From: Bacillota bacterium
Lineage (GTDB): Bacteria; Bacillota; Clostridia; Christensenellales; UMGS416
Reading direction: 5' to 3'
Length of the DNA stretch: 64,000 nt
Assembly (NCBI GenBank): GCA_023435705.1
Contig: JAEYRH010000005.1
Location: forward strand, 238,784-302,783
Positions 52,148 to 60,470 of this stretch are shown piece after piece. The notes beneath the pieces are model-generated. The model made no database searches. It was not told where the DNA came from and worked only from the letters and a program-made list of their open reading frames with translations. Positions within the stretch are counted from its first letter, which is position 1, and every line of letters begins with the position of its first letter. The translations under genes and the position numbers were made by a program.

Positions 52148-52540
52148 ATGAACGAAATCTACGAATTCCTGAAGCAGTGCAAGACCTACTATCTGGCCAC
52201 CATGGAGGGCGACCAGCCCCGCGTGCGCCCCTTCGGCACGGTGGATATTTTTGAGGGCAGGCTCTACATCCAGACAGCGAAGATCAAAAAAGTCTCCCAG
52301 CAGATGAAGACCAACCCAAAGGTGGAGATCAGCGCCACACTCGGCCGCCAATGGATCAGGCTGGAGGCCATCGCTGTGCTCGACGACCGGCTGGAAGCCA
52401 AGCAGCACATGCTGGACAGTTATCCGATGCTCCAGAGCATGTACAAGGCCGACGACGGCAACACAGAGGTGTTCTGGCTCAAAGACGCCACTGCCACGAT
52501 CTTTTCTTTCACCGAAGAGCCAATAACCTATACCTTCTGA
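52148..52540 (+). CDS. Pyridoxamine 5'-phosphate oxidase-like flavoprotein
   Basis: A 130-residue flavin-binding split-barrel protein. MNEIYEFLKQCKTYYLATME and PRVRPFGTVDIFEGRLYIQT carry the family start and strands, KIKKVSQQMKTNPKVEISA the flavin contact. Members bind FMN or F420 and reduce small electrophiles; true pyridoxamine oxidation is unlikely without the longer form. GGAG is eight bases before the ATG. The MBL gene follows 14 bases on, so the two are an operon. Confidence 0.88.
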   Translation: MNEIYEFLKQCKTYYLATMEGDQPRVRPFGTVDIFEGRLYIQTAKIKKVSQQMKTNPKVEISATLGRQWIRLEAIAVLDDRLEAKQHMLDSYPMLQSMYKADDGNTEVFWLKDATATIFSFTEEPITYTF

Positions 52541-52554
52541 TCCGGAGGCCAGCC

Positions 52555-53205
52555 ATGTCAACGAAGATCATTCCGGTCAACCTGGGTTTCGTGAAGTCAT
52601 TTTTGGTGGTAGGCAGCCGCGTGATCGTCGTGGATGCCGGCATGCCCGGCTCGATGAAGCACATCCTGAACGCCATGAAGGACAACTGCATTCGATATGA
52701 CGACGTTTCGCTGATCCTGATCACACATGCCCACGGCGACCACATGGGCGGCCTTTGGGAGCTGAAGGATATGCTCCACGCTCCAGTGGCTGTGCACCGC
52801 TCCGAGGCCCAATTTATGGCCAACGGCACCGGCACACCGGCGGTGCTGCACAGCCCGATGATGAAAATGCTGTCTGTATTTATGAAAGGCAGCAAGCCTA
52901 AGGCCGTTCAACCTGATGTGCTGATCGACGACAAGCTGGACTTAACCGGATATGGCGTGGATGCAACCGTGCTGCACACGCCTGGCCATACACCCGGCTC
53001 CGTCACGCTGGTGACAAGCGGCGGAGACGCCATCGTAGGCGACATGGTGGGCGGCCTCCACCGCCCGGAGTTGCCCGGCGTCTATGCCGATCTGGTGCAA
53101 ATGAAGCGCAGCATAGGGCTGTTGGAAACAACAGGAGCGCGCATGGTTTACACTTCGCACGGCAACAACCACGCAATCGCCAGCGTATTGCAGTTGGGGA
53201 AGTGA
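52555..53205 (+). CDS. Metallo-beta-lactamase-fold hydrolase
   Basis: A 216-residue MBL hydrolase with THAHGDHMGG (HxHxDH), Asp and His ligands in VLHTPGHTPGSV, GDMVGG and a final YTSHGN. It acts on a thioester, lactone or phosphodiester in relatives such as glyoxalase II or quorum-quenching lactonases; the substrate is not visible. GGAGG is seven bases before the ATG at 52555; the long frame starting at 52351 overlaps the PPOX gene and is not used. Confidence 0.9.
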   Translation: MSTKIIPVNLGFVKSFLVVGSRVIVVDAGMPGSMKHILNAMKDNCIRYDDVSLILITHAHGDHMGGLWELKDMLHAPVAVHRSEAQFMANGTGTPAVLHSPMMKMLSVFMKGSKPKAVQPDVLIDDKLDLTGYGVDATVLHTPGHTPGSVTLVTSGGDAIVGDMVGGLHRPELPGVYADLVQMKRSIGLLETTGARMVYTSHGNNHAIASVLQLGK

Positions 53206-53239
53206 TTCCCAGAAAGACTTCTCCCAAAACGATCAATGA

Positions 53240-53276
53240 GGTGCGCCGGCTTACAGATAGCGGCGCACCGTTTTCT
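53240..53276 (+). terminator. Intrinsic terminator of the PPOX-MBL operon
   Basis: GGTGCGCC pairs with GGCGCACC around a GGCTTACAGATAGC loop and runs into GTTTTCTT. Confidence 0.8.
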
Positions 53277-53320
53277 TGTGGTCCCGGTTTGCGGGTAACA
53301 TAATACAACCCCAACGCAGA

Positions 53321-53362
53321 AAACCCCTCCCCCGCCATATATCCCATATGGCAGGAGAGGGG
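53321..53362 (-). terminator. Intrinsic terminator of the amt operon
   Basis: On the minus strand CCCCTC-TCC-TGCCATAT pairs with ATATGGC-GGG-GAGGGG around GGGAT, followed by TTTTC. Confidence 0.75.
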
Positions 53363-53394
53363 CATCCGAGGAGGAAAGGGGTTCCCTCGGAAAC

Positions 53395-55005
53395 TTATTT
53401 CACCATGTTATTGGCAACACCTTTCGGTAGTGTTGTAGCAGTTGTTGCTGACAGTGCAGCGCCATCATATTCAGGGCTCTTCAGCTGGAAATCCGGATAG
53501 GCGAGCATGCCCATCTCAGGCATATCGAGTCCGCCTACTTCCGCTTCGGCCGGAACCCTGAGGCCCCACACCTTATCGAGCGCTTTATAGAAGAGGAAGG
53601 ACATACCAACGCCCCAGACAATCAGCGTGCCGATGCAAATCAATTGCGCAACGAGCTGGCTGGCGTCGCCATAGAACAGGCCACGGACCGTGCCAGCCAC
53701 GCCGTTGAATCCGTCGCCGTAGGAGCCATCGGCAAATAGCCCAAGAGCCAGGATGCCCCAGATGCCATTAACACCATGCACCGAGATGGCGCCCACCGGG
53801 TCATCGATCTTGAATTTACGCTCCACCACGCTGACCGAGATGCAAACCAGGATGCCGCCCACAACGCCGATACCGGCTGCTGCGATGGAATTGACAAAGG
53901 CGCAGGGGGCGGTGATTGCCACCAGGCCCGCAAGGGCACCGTTGGCCATCATGGATGGGTCGGGCTTGCCATACTTGGCCCACATATAAAACATGGCTGC
54001 AATGCCGCCGAACGCGCCGGCGATCATTGTGTTGGTGGCGACGACAGAGAGGCGGAAATCAGTGCCGCTCAGCGTGGAGCCGGCATTGAACGCGAACCAG
54101 CAGAAGAACAGCAGGATCGTGCCAAAGAGGGCCATTGGGATATCATGGCCGGGGAAGGCGTTCGGCGTGCCATCCTTCTTGAACTTGCCAATGCGGGGCC
54201 CGATGACGATGGCCGATGCCAGCGCCATCATGCCGCCCATACCATGCACGACAGAGGAACCGGCGAAGTCCAGCGCGCCATGGCCCAAGCCGAAGTTCTT
54301 GCCAAGGGTGGAGAGCCAGCCGCCGCCCCACATCCAGTTACCAAACAGCGGATAATAGAGCATTGAGACGAAGAATGAAGCGATCACAACCGCTGAGAAT
54401 TTCACGCGTTCTGCAAGAGCACCCGTGGGAATCGTCACGGTGGTGTCCATAAACACCATCTGGAAGAAGAAGAGCAGGAACACACCGGCATCATAAGTGC
54501 CGCCGGTGGTGAGGAAGAAACCCTTGGTGCCGAAGATGCCACCCAAACCAGGGATGGACACCATGCCGTTTAGTGTGGCAGTGCCGGCGCCCAGAGCGGC
54601 GTTGCCGCCGCTGCCGCCAAACTGCAGTGCGAAGCCGCAGATATAGTAGCCGACCAGGCCCACAAGGAATACCATGAAGTTCATCGCCATCGTGTGCAAG
54701 GCATTTTTGGCCTGCGTAAAACCTGTCTCCACCAAAGCGAAGCCGGCCTGGAAGAAGAAAACCATAAAGCCGCAAATGATCACCCACACATAATTTAAAC
54801 CAATCTTGCTCTTTCCGACCTGTGTGGCAATCTCTTCAGCCGTGGGATTGCCCGGATCGGCAGCTGGAATGTCTGCAGCGCTTCCGATTGTGGAACCGCC
54901 CGGATCGCCAACAGGACCGTCATCGGCCAAGGCCAAAGGGGCAAAGATCGCAGATAATATCATGAGTACAAATATAACACTGATGAATTTGAAAGCCCTT
55001 CTCAT
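53395..55005 (-). CDS. amt: Ammonium transporter
   Basis: A 536-residue membrane protein of the Amt/MEP/Rh type with a signal-like first helix, a Pro/Gly-rich extracytoplasmic stretch (about 28-58) and 11 further helices. The conserved pore histidines lie in SSVVHGMGG and ISVHGVNG; FQAGFALVETGF and FNAGSTLSGTD are family marks. It takes up ammonium at low supply and is normally gated by the P-II protein encoded upstream. The 90-residue C-terminal tail is longer than in AmtB. It follows the small membrane protein gene by five bases. Confidence 0.95.
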   Translation of the reverse strand: MRRAFKFISVIFVLMILSAIFAPLALADDGPVGDPGGSTIGSAADIPAADPGNPTAEEIATQVGKSKIGLNYVWVIICGFMVFFFQAGFALVETGFTQAKNALHTMAMNFMVFLVGLVGYYICGFALQFGGSGGNAALGAGTATLNGMVSIPGLGGIFGTKGFFLTTGGTYDAGVFLLFFFQMVFMDTTVTIPTGALAERVKFSAVVIASFFVSMLYYPLFGNWMWGGGWLSTLGKNFGLGHGALDFAGSSVVHGMGGMMALASAIVIGPRIGKFKKDGTPNAFPGHDIPMALFGTILLFFCWFAFNAGSTLSGTDFRLSVVATNTMIAGAFGGIAAMFYMWAKYGKPDPSMMANGALAGLVAITAPCAFVNSIAAAGIGVVGGILVCISVSVVERKFKIDDPVGAISVHGVNGIWGILALGLFADGSYGDGFNGVAGTVRGLFYGDASQLVAQLICIGTLIVWGVGMSFLFYKALDKVWGLRVPAEAEVGGLDMPEMGMLAYPDFQLKSPEYDGAALSATTATTLPKGVANNMVK

Positions 55006-55009
55006 AGTA

Positions 55010-55315
55010 TCAACCCTCCACTTTCTTAGTTTTGGATCCAGATTTGAAATTGCCCCAGTTGAATTTCCGCACTCCGGAGAGCGACTTGCTCATCCTTGTG
55101 ACAGAACGGGTATACCGAATGCCCAAAAACACGACGAACGCAGCGAACACATAGCCCGGGATCTCCATGCCAAACACAGCATAATTCACATGAAAAACTA
55201 CGGAGTAGGCTGCGAAAGCCAAGCCCAACACCACGATGAGCACCGAAATCGCATACAGCACCGTGATTGCCGACTTTTTGCCATTATCCCTGGGATCAAA
55301 CCGCGCTGTCGCCAT
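55010..55315 (-). CDS. Small membrane protein between glnK and amt
   Basis: A 101-residue protein with two helices (about 18-40 and 48-66) and a basic C-terminal tail rich in Lys and Ser. It starts inside the end of the glnK gene (20-base overlap) and ends five bases before amt, so it is produced with them. I know no family name. Its place between P-II and its transporter target suggests a link to ammonium uptake, but there is no motif to prove it. Confidence 0.75.
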   Translation of the reverse strand: MATARFDPRDNGKKSAITVLYAISVLIVVLGLAFAAYSVVFHVNYAVFGMEIPGYVFAAFVVFLGIRYTRSVTRMSKSLSGVRKFNWGNFKSGSKTKKVEG

Positions 55316-55634
55316 GTTCGCCCGTCCTTATCCTGATGGCATCCTGCACATCATAGATGAATATCTTGCCATCCCCAATGTTGCCGGTGCGCACCTTGCT
55401 GATCACCAGATCACAGAGCCGCTCCGCATCGGAATCCTTGACAACGACCTCGATTTTGATTTTCGGCAACAGATTGATGTCCTGCACCGTGCCACGGTAA
55501 ATTTCCTTTTTCCCTTTCTGGAGGCCACAGCCGGACACCATGCTCACAGTCATGCCATGGATTGCCAGCTCATTCAGAGATTCCTTGACTTCCTCCAACT
55601 TGTCTGGCCGGGTGATGATCTCGATTTTTTTCAT
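55296..55634 (-). CDS. glnK: P-II nitrogen regulatory protein
   Basis: A 112-residue P-II signal protein that senses 2-oxoglutarate and ATP/ADP. KKIEIITRPDKLEEVKESL starts it, GLQKGKKEIYRG opens the T-loop, LLPKIKIEVVV closes it and GNIGDGKIFIY is the ATP site. The residue at the Tyr51 position of E. coli GlnB/GlnK (three after YRG) is Gln, so uridylylation there is impossible. GAGGAGGG precedes the ATG; the leader holds a hairpin/terminator at 55652-55703. First gene of glnK-X-amt. Symbol glnK from linkage to amt; nifI-like is not supported. Confidence 0.93.
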   Translation of the reverse strand: MKKIEIITRPDKLEEVKESLNELAIHGMTVSMVSGCGLQKGKKEIYRGTVQDINLLPKIKIEVVVKDSDAERLCDLVISKVRTGNIGDGKIFIYDVQDAIRIRTGEHGDSAV

Positions 55635-55651
55635 GGTTTTCCCTCCTCAAC

Positions 55652-55703
55652 AATAAAAGCGCATTCGTATCCGGATCCTGAATACGAAAGCGCCTTTGCT
55701 TCG
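55652..55703 (-). promoter_or_regulatory. ANTAR-type antiterminator hairpin and terminator in the glnK leader
   Basis: On the minus strand CGAAGC and GCTTTCG pair around the hexaloop AAAGGC (A1, G4), at 55685-55703. The 3' side of this hairpin is also the 5' side of an overlapping terminator stem (GCGCTTTCGTATTC with GGATACGAATGCGC) that ends in TTTTATTGTT just before the glnK ribosome site. The two are mutually exclusive, the form expected where an ANTAR protein stabilises the hexaloop hairpin and lets transcription go on. Confidence 0.8.
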
Positions 55704-55719
55704 CCATATTAACTCCTAA

Positions 55720-55762
55720 ACAGAAAGACGCCTCCAGAAACATCCGGAGGCGCCATTGCCTC
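55720..55762 (-). promoter_or_regulatory. Second ANTAR-type hairpin and terminator upstream of glnK
   Basis: GAGGC and GCCTC pair around AATGGC (55747-55762), overlapping a CGCCTCC/GGAGGCG stem followed by TCTTTCTGTTT. It is nearly the same as the hairpin after glnA at 56102-56145. It may be the first hairpin of the glnK leader or the end of the decayed glnA copy. Confidence 0.7.
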
Positions 55763-55789
55763 TTTCGCTTTGATCATGCCAGGACAACC

Positions 55790-55960
55790 TGTAAAGAATG
55801 ATTGCCTGATCCTTATGGATCCGGCCACACCAACCGTGCATTCGATCTCAATGGAGATCTGGCGCCATCACATTCTCGACTTAGTTCTCCAGCATGATTT
55901 CAAAGCGAGAGAGGCTCTCAGCTTTGGAAAGAGTTCGAGTCAACCAAGATGAAACAACTC
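55790..55960 (-). pseudogene. Remnant of a second glutamine synthetase gene
   Basis: The minus strand at 55881-55934 reads TLSKAESLSRFEIMLEN then a stop, against VLSKVETHSRYEIMLES in the intact glnA nearby. About 40 bases downstream ATTGAGAT matches the glnA AIEMA codons. The rest is too decayed to read. The copy sits between two copies of the same terminator hairpin (56102-56145 and 55720-55762), as expected after a tandem duplication of glnA with its 3' end. Confidence 0.6.
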
Positions 55961-56101
55961 ACCCAATCGAATGTAAATTTTCGATGGCAAGAGGTTTCAC
56001 GGGAAGGGGGTGGGGAGACCCCAAGGAGAGTACGAAAACCATTCAGGCCCTGCCGCGCAGCTTCTTTTGAAGCTTCTGCGCAGAAAAGATAACACCTTCT
56101 C

Positions 56102-56145
56102 AAAAAACAGACGCCCCCGGATACATCCGGAGGCGCCTTTGCCTT
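56102..56145 (-). terminator. Terminator after glnA with ANTAR-type hexaloop
   Basis: CGCCTCCGG pairs with CCGGGGGCG around ATGTAT, followed by TCTGTTTTTT. An alternative hairpin AGGC-AAAGGC-GCCT (56131-56144) overlaps its 5' arm, the same design as the leaders of glnA and glnK. The stretch 55961-56101 shows no further gene. Confidence 0.75.
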
Positions 56146-56168
56146 GCCCCTATTTGATTTGCTTGGTA

Positions 56169-58262
56169 TCAGACCTTGAACAACAGGTCGCTGTAGGTCG
56201 GGAAGGGCCAGAAGGAGGCATCCACCTTGCCCTCCAGGCTGTCAGAAATCTCGCGCACCTTCTCCATCTTCGGGATGACCTGGTCGCGGTAATACTTGGC
56301 CTGCTTGGCCGCGTCGCCATGCATGCCGTCGGCGCTGGCTGCGGCTTTCTGCAGAGCAACGATGCTCTCTTTCAAGGCTGTGAAGGCCTCGCTGACCTCG
56401 TTGAGGATCACAACGGAGGTGGCCGGATCGACCCCGGCGGCCTTCAGGGCGGCCACGGTGCCGGCAGTTTCCTTCACCTGGCGCATCACAGCGGGCAGGA
56501 TGCGGCGGTTGGCCATCTCAATGGCGGTGAGGGCCTCGATGTTGATTGTTTTGATATAGCTTTCCAGCATGATCTCGTAACGGGAGTGGGTTTCCACCTT
56601 GGAAAGCACTCCATGCTTGGCAAGCACCTCAACGTTCTTGTCACTGAGCAGTTCAGCAATGGCATCCACGGTGGTGCGGATGTTTTTGAGGCCACGCTTG
56701 GCGGCTTCACGCACCCATTCAGCTGCGTAATTGTTGCCGTTGAAGATCACGCGCTTGTGGTTCACCACCACTTCCTTGATGATTGCGGCCACTTCAGCGT
56801 TGAAGTCGGCGGCACCCTCCAGCCTGGCAGTAAACTGGCTCAGCACTTCGGCCACAATCGTGTTGAGCACCGTGTTGGGGAACGCGATGGAGGCCGAGGA
56901 ACCCACGCTGCGGAACTCAAACTTGTTGCCGGTGAACGCAAACGGCGAGGTGCGGTTGCGATCGGAGGTGTCCAGCGGCAGCGGCGGCAGTGTGGTCACA
57001 CCAATCTGCAGGTGGGTGCTGTTGCCGTTGGTGCGGGGTGTGCCGGTCTCGATCTGGTCGAGGACGGCAGCAAGCTCATCGCCCAAATAAACAGAGATGA
57101 TGGCCGGCGGGGCTTCGTTGGCGCCCAGACGGTGGTCGTTGCCGGCGGTGGCGATGGAGACGCGCATGAGGCCTGCGTACTCATCCACTGCCTTGATCAC
57201 GGCCACGAGGAACAGCAGGAACTGAGCGTTGTCCTCCGGGGTTTTGCCGGGGTTCAGCAGGTTGTGGCCCGTATCGGTGGACATGGACCAGTTGTTGTGC
57301 TTACCGGAGCCATTGATGCCGGCGAAGGGCTTCTCATGAAGCAGGCAGGCCAGGCCGTGGCGGTCGGCGACTTTCTTCATCATTTCCATGGTGATTTGGT
57401 TGTGATCGGTGGCAATGTTGGTGGTCGCGAAGATTGGGGCCAGTTCGTGCTGGGCGGGGGCCACTTCGTTGTGCTTGGTGCGGGCGGCCACACCCAGCTT
57501 CCAGAGCTCTTCGTCCAGCTCATGCATGAAGTCAGCCACACGCTGCTTCAAAGACCCAAAATACTGGTCTTCCATCTCCTGGCCCTTGGGCGGTTTGGCA
57601 CCGAAGAGCGTGCGGCCGGTAAAGATCAGGTCCGGGCGCTGCAGGTAAAGCGCTTTATCCACCAGGAAGTATTCCTGCTCGGGGCCCATTGTGGTGGCCA
57701 CATTCTTTGTCTCTGTGTCACCGAAAAGCCGCAGCACCTTCACCGCCTCGCGGGAAAGAGCTTCCATACTGCGCAGCAGCGGGGTCTTCAGATCTAGCGC
57801 CACGCCGGTATAGGAGCAGAAAGCGGTGGGGATATACAGCGTGTTGTCCTTCACAAAGGCCGGGGAGGTGCAATCCCAGGCAGTGTAGCCGCGGGCTTCG
57901 AAGGTGGCGCGCAGGCCGCCGGACGGGAAGCTGGACGCATCGGGCTCGCCCTTGATCAGCTCCTTGCCGGAGAACTCTGTGAGGGCTGTGCCATCCGCCT
58001 GGGGCACCACAAATGCCTCGTGCTTTTCCGCAGTGATGCCGGTCAAGGGTTGGAACCAATGGGTGAAGTGGGTGGCACCCAGCTCGATAGCCCAATCTTT
58101 CATGGCGGCTGCTACGGTTTCGGCGATGGACGAATCCAGCGCAGCACCCTCATCAACGGTCTTCTTTAGCTGTTTATAGATGTTCTTCGGCAGGCGCGTG
58201 CGCATCGTGGCGTCATTGAACACGGAGCTGCCAAACAGGGCCGCAGGACAATTCTTACCCAT
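56169..58262 (-). CDS. glnA: Glutamine synthetase type III
   Basis: A 697-residue GSIII (GlnN) enzyme that makes glutamine from glutamate and ammonia. The family's marks are visible: FTHWFQPLTGITAEKHEAF, MGPEQEYFLVD, HNEVAPAQHELAP, KHNNWSMSTDTGHNLL and RNRTSPFAFTGNKFEFRSVG. Length fits GSIII (about 700) and not GSI (about 450). The ATG at 58262 has AAAGGGG seven bases before it; in-frame codons to 58331 belong to the leader. A consensus promoter and an ANTAR-type leader precede it. Gene symbol glnN is also used. Confidence 0.96.
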   Translation of the reverse strand: MGKNCPAALFGSSVFNDATMRTRLPKNIYKQLKKTVDEGAALDSSIAETVAAAMKDWAIELGATHFTHWFQPLTGITAEKHEAFVVPQADGTALTEFSGKELIKGEPDASSFPSGGLRATFEARGYTAWDCTSPAFVKDNTLYIPTAFCSYTGVALDLKTPLLRSMEALSREAVKVLRLFGDTETKNVATTMGPEQEYFLVDKALYLQRPDLIFTGRTLFGAKPPKGQEMEDQYFGSLKQRVADFMHELDEELWKLGVAARTKHNEVAPAQHELAPIFATTNIATDHNQITMEMMKKVADRHGLACLLHEKPFAGINGSGKHNNWSMSTDTGHNLLNPGKTPEDNAQFLLFLVAVIKAVDEYAGLMRVSIATAGNDHRLGANEAPPAIISVYLGDELAAVLDQIETGTPRTNGNSTHLQIGVTTLPPLPLDTSDRNRTSPFAFTGNKFEFRSVGSSASIAFPNTVLNTIVAEVLSQFTARLEGAADFNAEVAAIIKEVVVNHKRVIFNGNNYAAEWVREAAKRGLKNIRTTVDAIAELLSDKNVEVLAKHGVLSKVETHSRYEIMLESYIKTINIEALTAIEMANRRILPAVMRQVKETAGTVAALKAAGVDPATSVVILNEVSEAFTALKESIVALQKAAASADGMHGDAAKQAKYYRDQVIPKMEKVREISDSLEGKVDASFWPFPTYSDLLFKV

Positions 58263-58280
58263 TTCGTTTTCCCCTTTCAA

Positions 58281-58324
58281 AATAAAAAGCGTTTCAACAG
58301 AACCTGTTGAAACGCCATTGTTTC
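58281..58324 (-). promoter_or_regulatory. ANTAR-type antiterminator hairpin and terminator in the glnA leader
   Basis: GAAAC and GTTTC pair perfectly around AATGGC (58309-58324). The 3' arm is also the start of a perfect 11-base terminator stem (GCGTTTCAACA/TGTTGAAACGC, 58289-58315) that ends in TTTTTATTTT, only about 20 bases before the glnA start. A first hairpin (P1) should lie in the 25 bases upstream; CCA-TTTGC-TGG is the nearest candidate but is not a hexaloop. Confidence 0.85.
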
Positions 58325-58355
58325 CCAGCAAATGGAATACAATTCAATTGAAGCA

Positions 58356-58384
58356 AGTATAGCACGGTAAAATGCAAGTGTCAA
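58356..58384 (-). promoter_or_regulatory. Promoter of glnA
   Basis: TTGACA (58379-58384), a 17-base spacer and TATACT (58356-58361): a near-consensus sigma-A promoter. Its strength fits a gene governed by attenuation rather than initiation. The rest of the divergent gap (58385-58635) holds nothing recognisable. Confidence 0.85.
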
Positions 58385-58635
58385 CATATCTTCATGCAAA
58401 AATTTCTCATCTTTTCTGGCCAATTTGATTAGTTTTGGAGTTAGGGCAATGGGAACGTTGCAAAATCATTTCACTGTCGCCCCCACAAACCATGATTTAT
58501 GAAATCAATACTTTGTACTGGTTTATAACGAGCCTGTAATGTTATGCAAGATGAAAACCAAAACCTTCGAATGTTCTAGTTACCGAAATGCATACTGCCT
58601 GTAAATCCGGCCGGAGCCATACTGCATATTTGCTG

Positions 58636-58665
58636 TTGCGTCAGCGCGGTGCAAGGGAGTATAAT
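58636..58665 (+). promoter_or_regulatory. Promoter of the aspS-gatC transcript
   Basis: TTGCGT (58636-58641), an 18-base spacer and TATAAT (58660-58665). Confidence 0.6.
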
Positions 58666-58761
58666 TGTCAAAATATAGCCGCCACCCCCTGTGTCAGCGC
58701 AACAAAATGCAATATTCCAAACGAAATCCGTCAATTCGCTATGCTATTGGGAGGTTATCTT

Positions 58762-60078
58762 ATGGAGTCTGTGACCGGCGATGCCCCGAAGCTTTCCACG
58801 TTGGGGGAGTTAAGGGAGGCCACTGGCGAAGTCAGCCTGAGCGGCATGGTGCACAAGATACGCGACATGGGCACGTTTGCATTTTTAATGCTGCGCACCG
58901 GCCGGCACGTGATCCAGTGCGTGGCCGACGAAGCGGCACTGCCGCTCTTGCAGGACGTACATGAGGGCTTCGGCGTGAAAGTTTCCGGCACAGTGCATGA
59001 GGACAATCGGGCGGCTTATGGGTTTGAGCTTCGCCTTAACTCTCTCGCGGTGCTGTCACGCTTTGCGGAGCCTCTGCCGGTGCCGGTCAACAAGAAGAAA
59101 TCCAACATCTCCATTGAAGCGTCACTTGATTACCGGCCGGCGGCGCTCCGCCACCCGACGATGCGTGCCATTTTCAAAATCCAGGAGGCACTTTCCAGGG
59201 CCTTCCGCGAATATCTGACCACACTTGATTTCACCGAGATTCACTCGCCCAAAATCGTGGCAGCCGGGGCCGAGGGCGGCAGCAACATCTTCAAGCTGCA
59301 ATACTTCGACCGCAAGGCCTTCCTGTGCCAGAGCCCACAATTCTATAAACAAGCGATGGTGCCGGTGTTTGGCCGGGTGTTTGAGATCGGGCCAGTCTTC
59401 CGCGCTGAGAGGCATAACACCAGCCGCCACCTCAACGAATACACCAGCCTGGATTTCGAGATGGGGTTCATTGACAGCTTTACTGATGTGATGAATGTGG
59501 AGTGCGGTTATCTCAAATATGCCTTTGCGCTGATGGAAGCTGAATACACAGAGGAACTACGCATCCTCAATGTAACGTTGCCCAAGGTGACGGAAATCCC
59601 TACGATCCGTTTCCTGGACGCTAAAAAAGCCATCGAGAAGAAATACAACCACAAAGTGACCAACTGGCGCGACCTGGACCCCCAGGAGGAGGCGTTGATC
59701 AGCCGGTGGGCGGCAGAAGAGCTGGGCAGCGAGTTCGTCTTCGTGACCCACTACCCCACCGCATCCCGCGCATTCTACACGATGGAAGATCCGGAAGACC
59801 CCACCTATTCCCTGAGCTTCGACCTGCTGTTCCGTGGCCTGGAGATCACCAGCGGCGCGCAGCGCATCCACGATTATGAGCAGCAGTACAACAAGATCAA
59901 GGCCCTGGGGTTGGATGTGGATGATTTCGCCGGCTACCTGATGACCCACAAATACGGCGCACCGCCCCACGGCGGCCTGGGCCTTGGGCTGGAGCGGCTG
60001 ACGATGCAGCTGCTCAGGCTGGACAACGTGCGCTGGGCGGCGCTGTTCCCAAGGGATCTGAGCAGGCTTGAGCCGTAA
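58762..60078 (+). CDS. aspS: Archaeal-type aspartyl-tRNA synthetase (probably non-discriminating)
   Basis: A 438-residue class II synthetase of the short archaeal/AspS2 type, lacking the bacterial GAD insertion that makes bacterial AspRS about 590 residues long. The N-terminal OB fold (LSGMVHKIRDMGTFAFLMLR) binds the anticodon. Motif 2 is FRAERHNTSRHLNEYTSLDF and motif 3 GLGLGLERLTMQ. Such enzymes often charge both tRNA-Asp and tRNA-Asn; the misacylated Asp-tRNA-Asn is then repaired by GatCAB, whose three genes follow directly. GGGAGG is seven bases before the ATG at 58762; the frame continues to 58588 but without a ribosome site. Confidence 0.93.
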   Translation: MESVTGDAPKLSTLGELREATGEVSLSGMVHKIRDMGTFAFLMLRTGRHVIQCVADEAALPLLQDVHEGFGVKVSGTVHEDNRAAYGFELRLNSLAVLSRFAEPLPVPVNKKKSNISIEASLDYRPAALRHPTMRAIFKIQEALSRAFREYLTTLDFTEIHSPKIVAAGAEGGSNIFKLQYFDRKAFLCQSPQFYKQAMVPVFGRVFEIGPVFRAERHNTSRHLNEYTSLDFEMGFIDSFTDVMNVECGYLKYAFALMEAEYTEELRILNVTLPKVTEIPTIRFLDAKKAIEKKYNHKVTNWRDLDPQEEALISRWAAEELGSEFVFVTHYPTASRAFYTMEDPEDPTYSLSFDLLFRGLEITSGAQRIHDYEQQYNKIKALGLDVDDFAGYLMTHKYGAPPHGGLGLGLERLTMQLLRLDNVRWAALFPRDLSRLEP

Positions 60079-60169
60079 CGTCCATTTAAAGATGCTGCCG
60101 CCGACTAACCCTCACCCCCCGCCCCCTCCCCCAGGGGATTGGGGGAGGGGGATTTTGAGGAGACCTATC

Positions 60170-60457
60170 ATGGAAATCACCCGTGATCAAGCACAATACA
60201 TAGCTAAGCTTGCCAAGCTTTCGTTCAGCGACGAAGAGCTGGACAAAATGGCGCTGGATATGCAGAGCATCTTGAACTTTGCCCGGGAAATCAACGCGCT
60301 GGATACTTCGAATGTGAAGGCCATGGAGCACGTGCTGCCAATACAGAACGTGCTGCGGATTGACGGGGAGCCCCTGTCCTTTTCACGAGAGGAGTTGCTG
60401 AAGAACGCCCCTGAGCAAATGGACGGGTGCTTTATGGTGCCCAAAGTTATAGAGTAA
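60170..60457 (+). CDS. gatC: Asp/Glu-tRNA amidotransferase subunit C
   Basis: A 95-residue subunit that helps GatA fold. ITRDQAQYIAKLAKLSFSDE and the downstream MEHVLPIQNVLRID with the final ENAP-like KNAPEQMDGCFMVPKVIE are family marks. GAGGAG is eight bases before the ATG. A dispersed repeat separates it from gatA. Confidence 0.95.
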   Translation: MEITRDQAQYIAKLAKLSFSDEELDKMALDMQSILNFAREINALDTSNVKAMEHVLPIQNVLRIDGEPLSFSREELLKNAPEQMDGCFMVPKVIE

Positions 60458-60470
60458 CTTAATCTCGTTT

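Noticed and set aside
52351..52554. An N-terminal extension of the MBL hydrolase
   Set aside because: The stretch lies in another frame of the PPOX gene and a good ribosome site precedes the ATG at 52555.
56010..57797. A 595-codon plus-strand frame opposite glnA
   Set aside because: Antisense to GSIII and crossing its terminator; no ribosome site or recognisable domain.
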